From an uncultured Muribaculaceae bacterium (GTDB taxonomy: Bacteria > Bacteroidota > Bacteroidia > Bacteroidales > Muribaculaceae), in assembly GCA_904501735.1 (NCBI GenBank), contig CAJGBY010000009.1:1-64000 (forward strand): a DNA stretch of 64,000 nt, read 5' to 3'. Within the stretch, counting starts at the first letter, position 1; each line of letters begins with the position of its first letter. This document shows, piece after piece, positions 1 through 9,080 of this stretch. The notes under the pieces were generated by a model. It was not told where the DNA came from. It saw only the letters and a program-made list of their open reading frames with translations, and made no database searches. Both the position numbers and the translations under genes were made by a program.

Positions 1-4
1 GAAG

Positions 5-904
5 ATGAGAAAGGTATTACTTTCAATCGCAGTGCTCGCAAGTTCTGTTGCATCTGCTCAGCTTCTTAATGTAGGTTCAGCTACTAAGGTGGCTCTTCCT
101 CAAGGAACTGAAGTTGCTCAAGTAACTTTGAGTCACGATGGTTCGTTCGCTGTTATCAACAGCAATAACGGACTTGAAAAGGTGTCGCTTGCTACTGGCA
201 AGACTACACAAATCGCTAAGAGTGCTTCTATTGCAGGAGTTCAAATCAGCGAAGACGGTTCAACCGTAGTATTCAAACAACCAACTTATCAAGGTAAGCT
301 TCGTTACACTGCTCTTAAGAGTGTAAACTTGGCTAACGGTAAGGAAACTACTCTTGTAGCTCCTTCTCGCAACCTTCAAGGCTTTAATGTAGTTGGTAAT
401 CGTGTTAATGCAGTGAACAAGGGCAAGCTTTCTACAAAGGCTCTTTCAGCTACTGCTGCTGCTGAAGCTCCTGTAGCTTCTATCAGCCGTGGTGCTCTTC
501 TTGTAACTGTAAACGGCGTAACTCGCAACATTTCTCCTCAAGGTACTGCTGGTCAAAGCTACTTGTGGCCTTCAGTTTCTCCTGATGGCAAGAAGGTGCT
601 TTACTATCTTGTAGGTGCTGGTGCTTATGTGTGCAACCTTGACGGTTCTAACGCAGTTAAGGTGGGTTCAGTTCGTGCAGCTCAATGGTATGATAACAAT
701 GTTATCGTAGGTATGCAAGACCAAGACAACGGCGAAGTAGTAACTGCTTCTAAGCTTGTAGCTGTAAATGCTGCAGGTACTATCAAGCAAGACCTTACTC
801 AAGTATCATCAATGGCTATGTATCCATCGGTTGCTGGTAATGGTGCTAAGATTTCGTTCGTTACTCCAGCTGGTGAATTGTTCATTATGAATGTTAACAA
901 ATAA
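5..904 (+). CDS. Secreted TolB-like beta-propeller protein
   Basis: A 299-residue exported protein. Residues 1-18 form a signal peptide with a clear site (SVASA then QLLNV), leaving Gln as the first mature residue. The rest is beta-rich and contains PD40/TolB-like blade motifs: HDGSFAV near residue 45, EDGSTVVF near 87 and SPDGKKVLYYL near 195, each followed by a name-the-value strand. No catalytic residues were recognised, so a binding or scaffold role is inferred. The start is only four bases into the window, so its promoter is not visible. The next gene, a large amidase, begins 15 bases after the stop, so the two are probably co-transcribed. Codon choice (GGT, CTT, AAC, GAC) is strongly biased, as in well-expressed genes. 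Confidence 0.75.
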   Translation: MRKVLLSIAVLASSVASAQLLNVGSATKVALPQGTEVAQVTLSHDGSFAVINSNNGLEKVSLATGKTTQIAKSASIAGVQISEDGSTVVFKQPTYQGKLRYTALKSVNLANGKETTLVAPSRNLQGFNVVGNRVNAVNKGKLSTKALSATAAAEAPVASISRGALLVTVNGVTRNISPQGTAGQSYLWPSVSPDGKKVLYYLVGAGAYVCNLDGSNAVKVGSVRAAQWYDNNVIVGMQDQDNGEVVTASKLVAVNAAGTIKQDLTQVSSMAMYPSVAGNGAKISFVTPAGELFIMNVNK

Positions 905-906
905 TA

Positions 907-912
907 GGGAGG
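907..912 (+). promoter_or_regulatory. Shine-Dalgarno-like site GGGAGG
   Basis: GGGAGG lies seven bases before the ATG of the large amidase. Strong Shine-Dalgarno sites are uncommon in Bacteroidetes, so this one supports the chosen start and suggests efficient translation of an internal operon gene. Confidence 0.55.
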
Positions 913-919
913 ATTTGAT

Positions 920-3900
920 ATGAAACTAAGAAAATTATTCGCTACAGCTGCTATGGCACTATTTGTAGGTACAAGTGCAATGGCAATCAATCCTGATGAA
1001 GTGCGTATATATATCAACCCTGGTCACGGTGCTTTTGACTCTGGTAGCCGCCCTATGGGTACAGTTAAGCATGGAGCTAACAATGCTTATAGCGATGTAA
1101 ATAACGATACAGCTAACTTCTTTGAATCAAACACCAACCTTCAAAAGGCGTTTGGTTTGATGGAAAAGCTTATCGACATGGGTGTACCTTTTGATCGCAC
1201 AAAGAATCAAGAAAACAGCAATCCTCATCGCATTGGTGCAGCTCTTGATATGTCTCAACACATCGTGTTCTCTCGCGTAAAGAGTGGTGCATATCCTGCT
1301 TACATCGATTATGAAAATCATGTTTATAATCCAGAAAGCGATTACTACGATCGTGCTCTTTCTGAAATTTCTGCCGAAGTGGAATTCAACGACTTCGACT
1401 TGTTTATTTCTATTCACTCAAATGCATTGACCGAAGGTACAAGTACTAACTATCCATTGGTTCTTTACCGTGGTACTGATTCTCAAGAAGGTAACCCTGG
1501 TAGCATTGCTGCTGGTAAAGCTTGTTGGCCATATCTTACAGGTTTGGGACACCAACAATGGACTGCTTACAAGAGCACAATGAATGTTCGTGGTGACCAC
1601 AATTTCTATGGTAGTACAAGTACAACTACATTCACAGTACCTGAAGGTAGCAACTATGAATATGATCCTAACACTCAGTTCTCTCAATATATCGAAGGTA
1701 CTGATGGCGCTGCTGATAAGGTTAAATTCACTGGTTACCTTGGCGTTTTGAGACATGGTACTACTGGTTACTTGACTGAAGGTTACTTCCACACTTACCA
1801 ACCAGCTCGTCACCGTTACATGAACTGGGATGTATGTCATCTTGAAGGTATTGGTTACGCTTATGGTATTGCCGACTTCTTCGGTTGGGACAAGAACATC
1901 ACTACAGGTGTGATTTATGGTATCGTTCGCGACAAGAATGAAAAATTCACTCACCAATTCTATAATCCTAATGTATCAACTAACGATAAGTACAAACCTC
2001 TTAATGATGTAACTGTATCATTGAAGAAGGACGGTGTAGAGGTTGCTACTTATAAGACTGACGACGAATGGAATGGTGCATTCGTATTCCATGTAGCTCC
2101 TGGTACTTACACTATCGAATGTTCTCACCCTGATTATAAGGAAGGTCAATTCAATAGCACAAATGCAACTGCTGTTCCTGAAGAAACAGTTATTACTGTA
2201 GCTGCTGGTGAAAACAAATATCCTGAAGTATTCTTGGAAAATGTGGCTTACGAACCTCCTGCAAAGGTTTATGTAAACTATCCTGACTCTCTTGAAGATA
2301 AGGGTGGCTACATCCTAAGTGGTGCTTACAACTTCGGTGGTGCTACTACTGCTACTCTTGCTGAACAATTGGCTGGTAAGACTGTTCGCCGTCAAATCGT
2401 TCGCGAAGACAAACTTTATGTTCTTGCTCTTGACGCAGCTAACGAACCTTACATCTACCTTGCTGACATCGCAACAGGAGCTGTAACTGAACTTGACAAG
2501 GCTGCTGTGGTTATGGGTGGAAACGGTATCTTGAAGGTTTCTGATATCGCTCTTACTGCCGACCATGTACTTGTAGCAAGTGGTTTCTCTCTTAACCATT
2601 ATGACAATTCTTATGCTGAAGCTGATGGTACTGAACGTGGTTCTGTAAACTTCTATAAGTGGTCTCAAAACGAAACTACAGGTCTTCCTGAAACTTGCGA
2701 ATTGTGGTTCACTTCTGACTACTGCTGTAACTTCTTCCGTGGTAAACTTGGTAAGACTATCACTTACTCAGGAACTCTTGAAGAAGGTACTATCACTACA
2801 ACTTGTCCTCATGGTAAACATACATCTGATATCGCAATGCGCTTTGCTCAATTCAGCATTGTAGATGGACAAAATACAGGTGCTATTCGTTACGATGCAT
2901 GGATCGCTCTTCCTAATGAAGCTAACTTCTATGGCGATGCATTGAGTAATTGTGATGATTATGAACTAATGGTTTCTCCTCTTGGTAAGAACAATTTCGT
3001 TCTTGACGGTAACCTAATCGCTCCATTCGAATGGAATGCTGAAGGCGAAGGTGCTGAACCTCAAATTCTTGGTCGCAACGAAAAGATTAATGCTAAGGTT
3101 AATGGTGCTAACTACTTCAAGTATGCTGGTAAGTCTTTGATGGTTGCTCCTGCACTTAACGAAGAAGGTAAGGTAGTTGGTATCGAAATGTACGACATTA
3201 CTAATGGTTTTGACAATGCTAAGGCTATCGAACTAAATGGTGCTACAATCGAACCTACTGAATTTACTTACGCATCGGCTCATGGTGAATTGGCATTGTC
3301 AATAGATGCTATGACAGGTATCACTAATGGTGCTGAAATGGAACTATTCTTGGTAGTTGACGGTAAGGCAACTAAGTGGACTACTGCAGGTACTACTCAA
3401 CCTGTAATCCGCGGTGAATATGCTTACAACCTTGCAATGACCGACAATCAATGCGTTTACACTTTGACATTCGATGTTACTGGTGACGACGCTACCGATG
3501 CTAATGTAATTTTGACTAATATCGAAACTGGCGAAACTACTACTATCCCTGTAGCAGTGAAGGCTGGTGCTAACTCTGTAGAAGTAGACGGTGCTACTCT
3601 TGCTGACGGTCAATATACTTGGGCTGTTGAAGTAAACGGTAAGGCTATCGCAACTTCTAACCGCATCCATGTTGACGGTACTATCGCTACTAAGCCAGGT
3701 TCTTACTGGAACCGTGGTGGTGTAGCTATCGACGCTGACCCAGAAAGCGACAACTATGGTAAGGTATTCGTAACTGGTGGTTACGCTAAGGGTATCCAAA
3801 TCGTTGACCAACAATTCAACTCTGAAGGTGTATACATGGGTAGCAACTTCGGTTCAGGTAATGGTTCTTCTCCATTCCGTTGTGCAACAAGCGAAGGTAA

Positions 3901-4816
3901 GCTTTATATTACTGACTGGAGTGATGCTAAGTCTGGTATCTGGGTATTCGATCCAGCTAATCGCAACCAAATCACTAATGTATTCGACGAATCAACTCGT
4001 AAAAGCGGTGGTGAATTCAAGAATTCTGATGGCACAGTAACTGGTGGTGGTACTACAGGTGTATCATTCATTGGTAAGGGTGAAGATCGCAAGATGTTCA
4101 TGTTCTGCGAAGACTATCCATCAACTAATGGTCAAACTCCAGTAGGTTATGACCTTGGTGCAGCCGACAATTGGGCAAGCGCTCCATCTTATGTATTTGA
4201 CGGCGTTAAGGGCTTGCTTATCAACACTAATGTTGAAGTAAACGCTTACGAAGAAGGTATCTTCTGGTCACAAATCCGTAATTCAGGTCAAAACACTTCA
4301 GGTGTTCCTTCATTCATCTTCACCGACTATGAAGGCAACTTGTTATTCAACTCTGGTAACAGCTTGAAGGATCTTGATGGTAGCAATGGTGCAGGTTTTG
4401 CATTGACTAACGACAAGACTATCTGTGCTATCGCTAACGGTTCAGCTAATGTAAACATCTACGAATTTGCATTTGTTGACGGCGTTCCTACATTCAACTT
4501 CTTGTATGAAATTGTAGTTTCTGGTGCTACTGAAATCAACGAAATCTGCTTCGACGCTGCTAACAATATGTATGTATTCGGTCGCGGTGTAGGTCTTGCA
4601 GTTTACACATTGGCTCAAGAAGCTCCTAAGGCTGTAACTCCTGCTAAGGCTTCTTATGTAATCCTTGGTGGTGAACTTACAGGCATCGAAGATGTTGAAT
4701 TCGACGAAAACGCTCCTGTTGAATACTACAACTTGCAAGGTATGAAGGTTGCTAACCCTGAAAAGGGCATCTTCATCAAGAAGCAAGGTAAGAAAGCAAC
4801 TAAGGTTGTTCTATAA
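920..4816 (+). CDS. Giant secreted N-acetylmuramoyl-L-alanine amidase with type IX secretion tail
   Basis: A 1298-residue protein. Residues 1-22 are a signal peptide (TSAMA then INPDE). Residues about 28-330 are an Amidase_3 zinc domain: INPGHG with His36, FFESN with a Glu near 68, SIHSNA with a His near 165, and LTEGYF with the catalytic Glu near 287. Such enzymes cut the amide bond between MurNAc and the stem peptide. Residues about 335-440 are a carboxypeptidase-regulatory-like Ig fold (TGVIYGIVRD...GAFVFHVAPGTYTIE). About 450-1250 is beta-rich and propeller-like, of unknown role. The last 35 residues (EYYNLQG, NPEKGIFIKKQG) match the tail of two other proteins here and look like a type IX sorting signal, so the enzyme is inferred to reach the cell surface. 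A paralogue of the first two domains, without the tail, lies at 44.5-45.8 kb. Confidence 0.85.
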   Translation: MKLRKLFATAAMALFVGTSAMAINPDEVRIYINPGHGAFDSGSRPMGTVKHGANNAYSDVNNDTANFFESNTNLQKAFGLMEKLIDMGVPFDRTKNQENSNPHRIGAALDMSQHIVFSRVKSGAYPAYIDYENHVYNPESDYYDRALSEISAEVEFNDFDLFISIHSNALTEGTSTNYPLVLYRGTDSQEGNPGSIAAGKACWPYLTGLGHQQWTAYKSTMNVRGDHNFYGSTSTTTFTVPEGSNYEYDPNTQFSQYIEGTDGAADKVKFTGYLGVLRHGTTGYLTEGYFHTYQPARHRYMNWDVCHLEGIGYAYGIADFFGWDKNITTGVIYGIVRDKNEKFTHQFYNPNVSTNDKYKPLNDVTVSLKKDGVEVATYKTDDEWNGAFVFHVAPGTYTIECSHPDYKEGQFNSTNATAVPEETVITVAAGENKYPEVFLENVAYEPPAKVYVNYPDSLEDKGGYILSGAYNFGGATTATLAEQLAGKTVRRQIVREDKLYVLALDAANEPYIYLADIATGAVTELDKAAVVMGGNGILKVSDIALTADHVLVASGFSLNHYDNSYAEADGTERGSVNFYKWSQNETTGLPETCELWFTSDYCCNFFRGKLGKTITYSGTLEEGTITTTCPHGKHTSDIAMRFAQFSIVDGQNTGAIRYDAWIALPNEANFYGDALSNCDDYELMVSPLGKNNFVLDGNLIAPFEWNAEGEGAEPQILGRNEKINAKVNGANYFKYAGKSLMVAPALNEEGKVVGIEMYDITNGFDNAKAIELNGATIEPTEFTYASAHGELALSIDAMTGITNGAEMELFLVVDGKATKWTTAGTTQPVIRGEYAYNLAMTDNQCVYTLTFDVTGDDATDANVILTNIETGETTTIPVAVKAGANSVEVDGATLADGQYTWAVEVNGKAIATSNRIHVDGTIATKPGSYWNRGGVAIDADPESDNYGKVFVTGGYAKGIQIVDQQFNSEGVYMGSNFGSGNGSSPFRCATSEGKLYITDWSDAKSGIWVFDPANRNQITNVFDESTRKSGGEFKNSDGTVTGGGTTGVSFIGKGEDRKMFMFCEDYPSTNGQTPVGYDLGAADNWASAPSYVFDGVKGLLINTNVEVNAYEEGIFWSQIRNSGQNTSGVPSFIFTDYEGNLLFNSGNSLKDLDGSNGAGFALTNDKTICAIANGSANVNIYEFAFVDGVPTFNFLYEIVVSGATEINEICFDAANNMYVFGRGVGLAVYTLAQEAPKAVTPAKASYVILGGELTGIEDVEFDENAPVEYYNLQGMKVANPEKGIFIKKQGKKATKVVL

Positions 4817-4847
4817 GACTAATATTTAGTCCAGAATATTAATTACG

Positions 4848-4882
4848 AGAGGCTCGGCTATCATGGTCGAGCCTCTTTTTTA
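4848..4882 (+). terminator. Rho-independent terminator of the amidase gene
   Basis: A 9-bp perfect stem (AGAGGCTCG with CGAGCCTCT) with an 11-base loop, followed by six T. Its GGCTCG/CGAGCC stem resembles the terminators behind the two other genes that carry the same secretion tail. Confidence 0.85.
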
Positions 4883-4946
4883 TGCACCAACAAGCCAATT
4901 TCCTTCAACTTTCAAGGCTCTATTTTCTATTTTACTAAAAATACTG

Positions 4947-4954
4947 TAACTTTG
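4947..4954 (+). promoter_or_regulatory. Bacteroidetes -7 element (TAACTTTG)
   Basis: TAACTTTG matches TAnnTTTG and sits 29 bases before the ATG of the DUF4369-like lipoprotein. No convincing TTTG -33 element was found at the usual distance. Confidence 0.5.
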
Positions 4955-4983
4955 TAAGTATAATACTCAATATCACACCGATT

Positions 4984-6150
4984 ATGCTTAGAAAATTATA
5001 TAAATGGGCTTTACTTTCGATATGCGTCGTGCTTGCAGGTTGTAGCAACGACAACTTCACTATCGAAGGCGTTATAACCGACATTGGCGAGCACCCCATA
5101 AAGGCTTCTTATGTTAATGAGGCTGGAGTGCAAAAGGTGGAAGTCCCTACCGAGGGTGGACGCTTCCTAATCGAGGGTACTTCGACCAACTACACCATGG
5201 TGCAACTTTTCAACTTCCGCAACGAGCTCATCACTAAGGTGATTATGAAAAATGGCGACGACTTGAAGTTAAAAGGGACTCTCAACCACAAGTACCTCAT
5301 CGAAATGAAAGGTAGCGAAGTGAACGAGGATTGGAACAATTTCCGACGCGAAAACCACAGCTTCTACTCTGATGAAAACATCGAAAGCGTCAACACAAAG
5401 ATTGAAGAATATGTGGCCAAAAATGGCAACAAAATAGCGAGTTTGGCTCTAATATTGTTCGACTATAACAACCTCGACAATTCGACCAAGGCGCACGAGC
5501 TCCTCAATTCGCTCGACGAAAAAGCTATCCCTGCAAGCCTCATCAAAGCCTATTCCGACATCAAGGCTCTCACAAAGGCAACAAAGGACGATTCTCGCAT
5601 TTATCATTCTTTGCCATTCTACAATCAGAACGATTCGCTAACCTCATTTATGCCTTTGAGGGGAAAAATGAGTTTGCTATACTTTGCCGACAAGGACGAC
5701 GATAGAAAACCTATCATTGCCACACTCGACACTCTTTTCTACAACTACAAAAACACTCCTAAGGGCAAATCTCAGCTTCAAATTGCCGACATCATGCTCG
5801 ACAACGACACAATGTCGTGGAAAAGAACTTTACGAGGCGAAGATACCGATTGGCAACACTTCTGGGCTGTAGGTGGCATTATGAACCCTACTGTCAACGA
5901 GATGCTTGTTACGCGAACTCCTTATTTCATTATGCTCGACTCGGTGGGACACACTATCTATCGTGGCGAATCAATCGACTCTATTATGGCTATTGCCGAT
6001 GCTCGACTCATTAAAATGAGCGAAAAGGAAAAAGCTAAGGCTCGCGACAAGAAAGAAAAAGAGAAAGAGAAAAAGCGCAAGGAAAAACAACGCATACTCA
6101 ACGAAAAGAATCGATTCAACAACAAAACCGCTAAATTGAAAACACGCTGA
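4984..6150 (+). CDS. DUF4369-like lipoprotein with thioredoxin-like region
   Basis: A 388-residue lipoprotein: the signal peptide ends in a lipobox (VLAGC, Cys20). The first ~110 residues (FTIEGVITDI, VEVPTEGGRFLIEG, LKLKGT) resemble the DUF4369 beta domain found at the front of Bacteroidetes thiol-disulfide lipoproteins. The middle and C-terminal half (SLLYFADKDD near 230, TPYFIMLDSVGHTIYRG near 315) keeps the strand pattern of a thioredoxin fold, but no CxxC is visible, so redox activity is doubtful. Residues about 345-388 form a very charged Lys/Glu/Arg helix that could be a coiled coil or bind nucleic acid or the envelope. comM follows after only four bases, so the two genes share a transcript. 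Confidence 0.7.
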   Translation: MLRKLYKWALLSICVVLAGCSNDNFTIEGVITDIGEHPIKASYVNEAGVQKVEVPTEGGRFLIEGTSTNYTMVQLFNFRNELITKVIMKNGDDLKLKGTLNHKYLIEMKGSEVNEDWNNFRRENHSFYSDENIESVNTKIEEYVAKNGNKIASLALILFDYNNLDNSTKAHELLNSLDEKAIPASLIKAYSDIKALTKATKDDSRIYHSLPFYNQNDSLTSFMPLRGKMSLLYFADKDDDRKPIIATLDTLFYNYKNTPKGKSQLQIADIMLDNDTMSWKRTLRGEDTDWQHFWAVGGIMNPTVNEMLVTRTPYFIMLDSVGHTIYRGESIDSIMAIADARLIKMSEKEKAKARDKKEKEKEKKRKEKQRILNEKNRFNNKTAKLKTR

Positions 6151-6154
6151 TATT

Positions 6155-7690
6155 ATGTTGACTAAGACTTATGGCGCAGCAGTGAGTGGAATTGATGCCA
6201 TTGTGGTTACAATGGAAGTATCAATCGAGAATGGTATGGGATTCTGTATTGTAGGACTTCCCGATGCCGCTGTGAAAGAAAGCTACGAACGCGTTCGCTC
6301 TGCCATAAAAATATATGGCGTGCAATTCCCTCACCGCGATGTGGTGGTGAACATGTCGCCTGCCGATGTTCGCAAGGAAGGTGCTGCCTACGACTTGCCT
6401 ATCGCTGTGGCTGTGCTCGCTGCCGATGGCAAACTTGCCAACGACCAACTACATGAATATATGATCATGGGCGAACTCTCGCTCGACGGAACTATTCTGC
6501 CTATTCGTGGTATTCTTCCTATGGCTATCAAAGCGCGCGCACAAGGCTTCAAAGGTTTCATCGTGCCACGAGCTAATGCACGCGAAGCGGCTGTTGTGAA
6601 CGACCTCGATGTGATTGGCGTTGACAATATTTTTGAAGTAGTCAATTTCTTCAACGGCATGGGCGCTATCGAACCTACTATCGTAAACACTCGCGAAGAA
6701 TTTTTCAATAATATCAACGACTACGACTTCGATTTTAGCGAAGTAAAAGGACAAGACAATGTGAAACGAGCTTTCGAAGTGGCTTGCGCTGGTGGACACA
6801 ACATTCTACTCATGGGTAGCCCTGGTAGTGGTAAGTCTATGATGGCTAAACGATTACCATCTATTCTACCTCCTCTCACCTTGCGTGAAGCTCTCGAAAC
6901 TACTACTATACACTCCGTTGCTGGCAAACTCAAACGAGGCTCTACTCTCATGACGCAACGCCCATTCCGTTCTCCTCACCACACAGTATCGCCTGTGGCT
7001 CTCGTGGGTGGCGGAACCAACCCTATGCCTGGCGAAATAAGTTTGGCTCACAATGGTATTCTTTTCCTTGACGAGCTACCTGAGTTCAATCGCACTGTGC
7101 TCGAAGTGATGCGACAACCTCTCGAAGACCGTCTGATCTCTATTTCTCGCGCAAAATACTCGGTGGAATACCCTGCTTCGTTCATGATGGTGGCTTCGAT
7201 GAATCCGTGCCCTTGTGGCTACTACGGACACCCATCGAAAGAGTGTATTTGCCAACCTGGAGCACGACAACGCTATATGAATCGCATCTCAGGACCGCTT
7301 CTCGACCGCATCGACATTCAAATCGAGGTGTCGCCTGTAGAATTTGACGATATTTCTTCTACTACTCCAAGCGAAAGCAGTGCTGCGATAAGAGAACGCG
7401 TGGTAAAAGCACGCGAAATCCAAACCGAACGATTCCGCAATGTCAAAGGAGTGCATTGTAATGCGCAAATGACTTCGGCTCTATTGCGACAATATGCTCA
7501 ACCCGACGAAAAGGGACTTGCACGCTTGCGTGATGCTATGGAACGACTCAACATGAGCGCGCGCGCCTACGACCGCATCTTGAAAGTGGCTCGCACCATT
7601 GCCGATTTGGAAGGCTCTGCCGATGTGAAGCAACACCACATCGCCGAAGCTATCAACTATCGCAATCTCGACCGCGAAGACCGACTATAA
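6155..7690 (+). CDS. comM: YifB/ComM-family Mg-chelatase-like AAA+ ATPase
   Basis: A 511-residue protein of normal family length. It has an N-terminal ChlI/Lon-S5-like domain (GLPDAAVKES, NMSPADVRKEG, residues 1-170), then an AAA+ Mg-chelatase core with Walker A GSPGSGKS near residue 220 and Walker B GILFLDELPEF near 300, followed by a Cys-rich segment (NPCPCGYYGHPSKECIC) and the C-terminal Mg_chelatase_C helix bundle (ARAYDRILKVARTIADLEG). In naturally transformable bacteria ComM is a helicase that promotes branch migration during uptake recombination; in Bacteroidetes the role is inferred. The gene follows the lipoprotein gene closely and ends in a strong terminator. Confidence 0.95.
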   Translation: MLTKTYGAAVSGIDAIVVTMEVSIENGMGFCIVGLPDAAVKESYERVRSAIKIYGVQFPHRDVVVNMSPADVRKEGAAYDLPIAVAVLAADGKLANDQLHEYMIMGELSLDGTILPIRGILPMAIKARAQGFKGFIVPRANAREAAVVNDLDVIGVDNIFEVVNFFNGMGAIEPTIVNTREEFFNNINDYDFDFSEVKGQDNVKRAFEVACAGGHNILLMGSPGSGKSMMAKRLPSILPPLTLREALETTTIHSVAGKLKRGSTLMTQRPFRSPHHTVSPVALVGGGTNPMPGEISLAHNGILFLDELPEFNRTVLEVMRQPLEDRLISISRAKYSVEYPASFMMVASMNPCPCGYYGHPSKECICQPGARQRYMNRISGPLLDRIDIQIEVSPVEFDDISSTTPSESSAAIRERVVKAREIQTERFRNVKGVHCNAQMTSALLRQYAQPDEKGLARLRDAMERLNMSARAYDRILKVARTIADLEGSADVKQHHIAEAINYRNLDREDRL

Positions 7691-7695
7691 TACAA

Positions 7696-7733
7696 CAAGC
7701 GGGGGCATTTCATTGTGTCCCCGCTTGCTTTAT
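7696..7733. terminator. Terminator between convergent comM and proB
   Basis: A 12-bp stem (CAAGCGGGGGCA with TGTCCCCGCTTG, one G-U pair) with an 8-base loop and a T-rich run downstream. It lies between two converging genes and probably serves comM and perhaps proB. Confidence 0.85.
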
Positions 7734-7744
7734 ATGCTTAATAG

Positions 7745-8839
7745 TTAGAATATATACAGATAATCATAATGGATAAGAGGGCGCTCGCCTTTCTTGCCTA
7801 TCATCGAGCGAGCCTTGTCGCTATCAACTCCTACACGCCCCACTGCAAATTCCTCACCCCCTGGCGAAATAACTTGCACAATGTCGTCCTTGTCAAATTC
7901 ACCCATCACTTCGGTTACTCCCACTGCAAGTAGGCTTGTAGCGCCTGCCAATAGTGCGTCGTAAGCTCCTTGATTCACTTTAAGTTGACCTTTTGCAAAT
8001 CCATCGCTATGAGCAATCCATTTCTTCACGCTCGACACCTTGTCGGCATTAGCATGGAACATTGTGTAAGGCACTGCACGCTTGCCCGATGCAATTTCGA
8101 GCAGAATATTGTCGCGACGACCATTAGCAATGATAACATCGATACCTTCTTCGGCAACTTTGTGCGATATGCGATATTTTGACCCCATTCCACCTCTACC
8201 GAATGATGATTTCTTAGTTTGAATAAACGAATCGGTATCGAGCGACGCATCGTGATATATATCAAGTATCACTTTCGATTCGGTCAACGATGGATCACCA
8301 TCATACACACCATCAATATTGCTCAATATTATCAATGCTTGCGCACCCATCATCGATGCTATAAGTCCCGAAAGTTCGTCGTTATCGGTAAACATCAACT
8401 CGGTAATCGAAATCGTATCATTTTCGTTCACAATAGGTATTACTCCATTCTCAAGCATTACCTCGGTGCAATGCTTTTGGTTGAGATAGTGCTGACGAGT
8501 AGCAAAATTCTCCTTCATAGTAAGAATTTGACCACACACTATGCCATGATCACGAAATAGTTCGTAATATCTATTTATAAGTTTGGCTTGTCCCACTGCC
8601 GAGAACAATTGGCGAGCCGATACTTCGTCCATTTTCTTACCTGCAAGGTGCTTCAACTCACTGCGACCCGATGCCACAGCTCCCGATGTTACCATTATCA
8701 CCTCTATGCCTTGACGATGTAACTCAGCAATCTGATCCACAAGAGCCGACATTCGAGTTATGTCAAGTGTACCATCTTTTCGTGTTAGCACATTGCTGCC
8801 TATTTTCACCGCCACACGGCTATAAGTTTCATTCTTCAT
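7745..8839 (-). CDS. proB: Glutamate 5-kinase (proline biosynthesis)
   Basis: A 364-residue enzyme of normal length that phosphorylates glutamate, the first step of proline synthesis. The amino-acid kinase domain shows VAVKIGSNVLT near residue 9, VTSGAVASG near 50, a nucleotide-site stretch NENDTIS near 140, and FGRGGMGSK near 215. The C-terminal ~90 residues are a PUA domain (KGQLKVNQGAYDALLAGATSL). proA, the next enzyme, lies 2.7 kb away as a separate unit on the other strand. A -7 element TAACTTTG lies about 30 bases upstream. Confidence 0.96.
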   Translation of the reverse strand: MKNETYSRVAVKIGSNVLTRKDGTLDITRMSALVDQIAELHRQGIEVIMVTSGAVASGRSELKHLAGKKMDEVSARQLFSAVGQAKLINRYYELFRDHGIVCGQILTMKENFATRQHYLNQKHCTEVMLENGVIPIVNENDTISITELMFTDNDELSGLIASMMGAQALIILSNIDGVYDGDPSLTESKVILDIYHDASLDTDSFIQTKKSSFGRGGMGSKYRISHKVAEEGIDVIIANGRRDNILLEIASGKRAVPYTMFHANADKVSSVKKWIAHSDGFAKGQLKVNQGAYDALLAGATSLLAVGVTEVMGEFDKDDIVQVISPGGEEFAVGRVGVDSDKARSMIGKKGERPLIHYDYLYIF

Positions 8840-8867
8840 TGCTTCAAGAATATTATCTTTACAACCA

Positions 8868-8875
8868 CAAAGTTA
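8868..8875 (-). promoter_or_regulatory. -7 element of the proB promoter
   Basis: TAACTTTG on the minus strand, matching TAnnTTTG, 29 bases before the proB ATG. The partner -33 element is weak. Confidence 0.45.
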
Positions 8876-9004
8876 ATGTATTTCTGTGGAAATTTGTTAC
8901 ACAATTTGCGAAAATATGTGCAACTTATTGCACACAAGCGCATTATATGTGTGCAATATCAAATTTTTTCTTCGAAAATATTATCATTTTGTCATTGCTT
9001 TTTC

Positions 9005-9012
9005 TACCTTTG
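9005..9012 (+). promoter_or_regulatory. -7 element upstream of the cupin regulator
   Basis: TACCTTTG matches TAnnTTTG. Transcription would begin near 9019, so the upstream ATG at 9021 would be almost leaderless; this is why the in-frame ATG at 9081 is preferred as the start of the next gene. Confidence 0.5.
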
Positions 9013-9080
9013 CAATGTAGATGGTACTAAAAATACCAACTTTAACGACAATAGTTCAAACTTTAAAACGGATTTTGCCT

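Noticed and set aside
1418..1957. Open frames antisense to the large amidase
   Set aside because: They result from strong codon bias on the plus strand and show no protein-like features or promoters.
8671..9030. A 119-codon frame running from proB into its upstream region
   Set aside because: It is antisense to proB over half its length and low-complexity beyond; the region is better read as divergent promoters.
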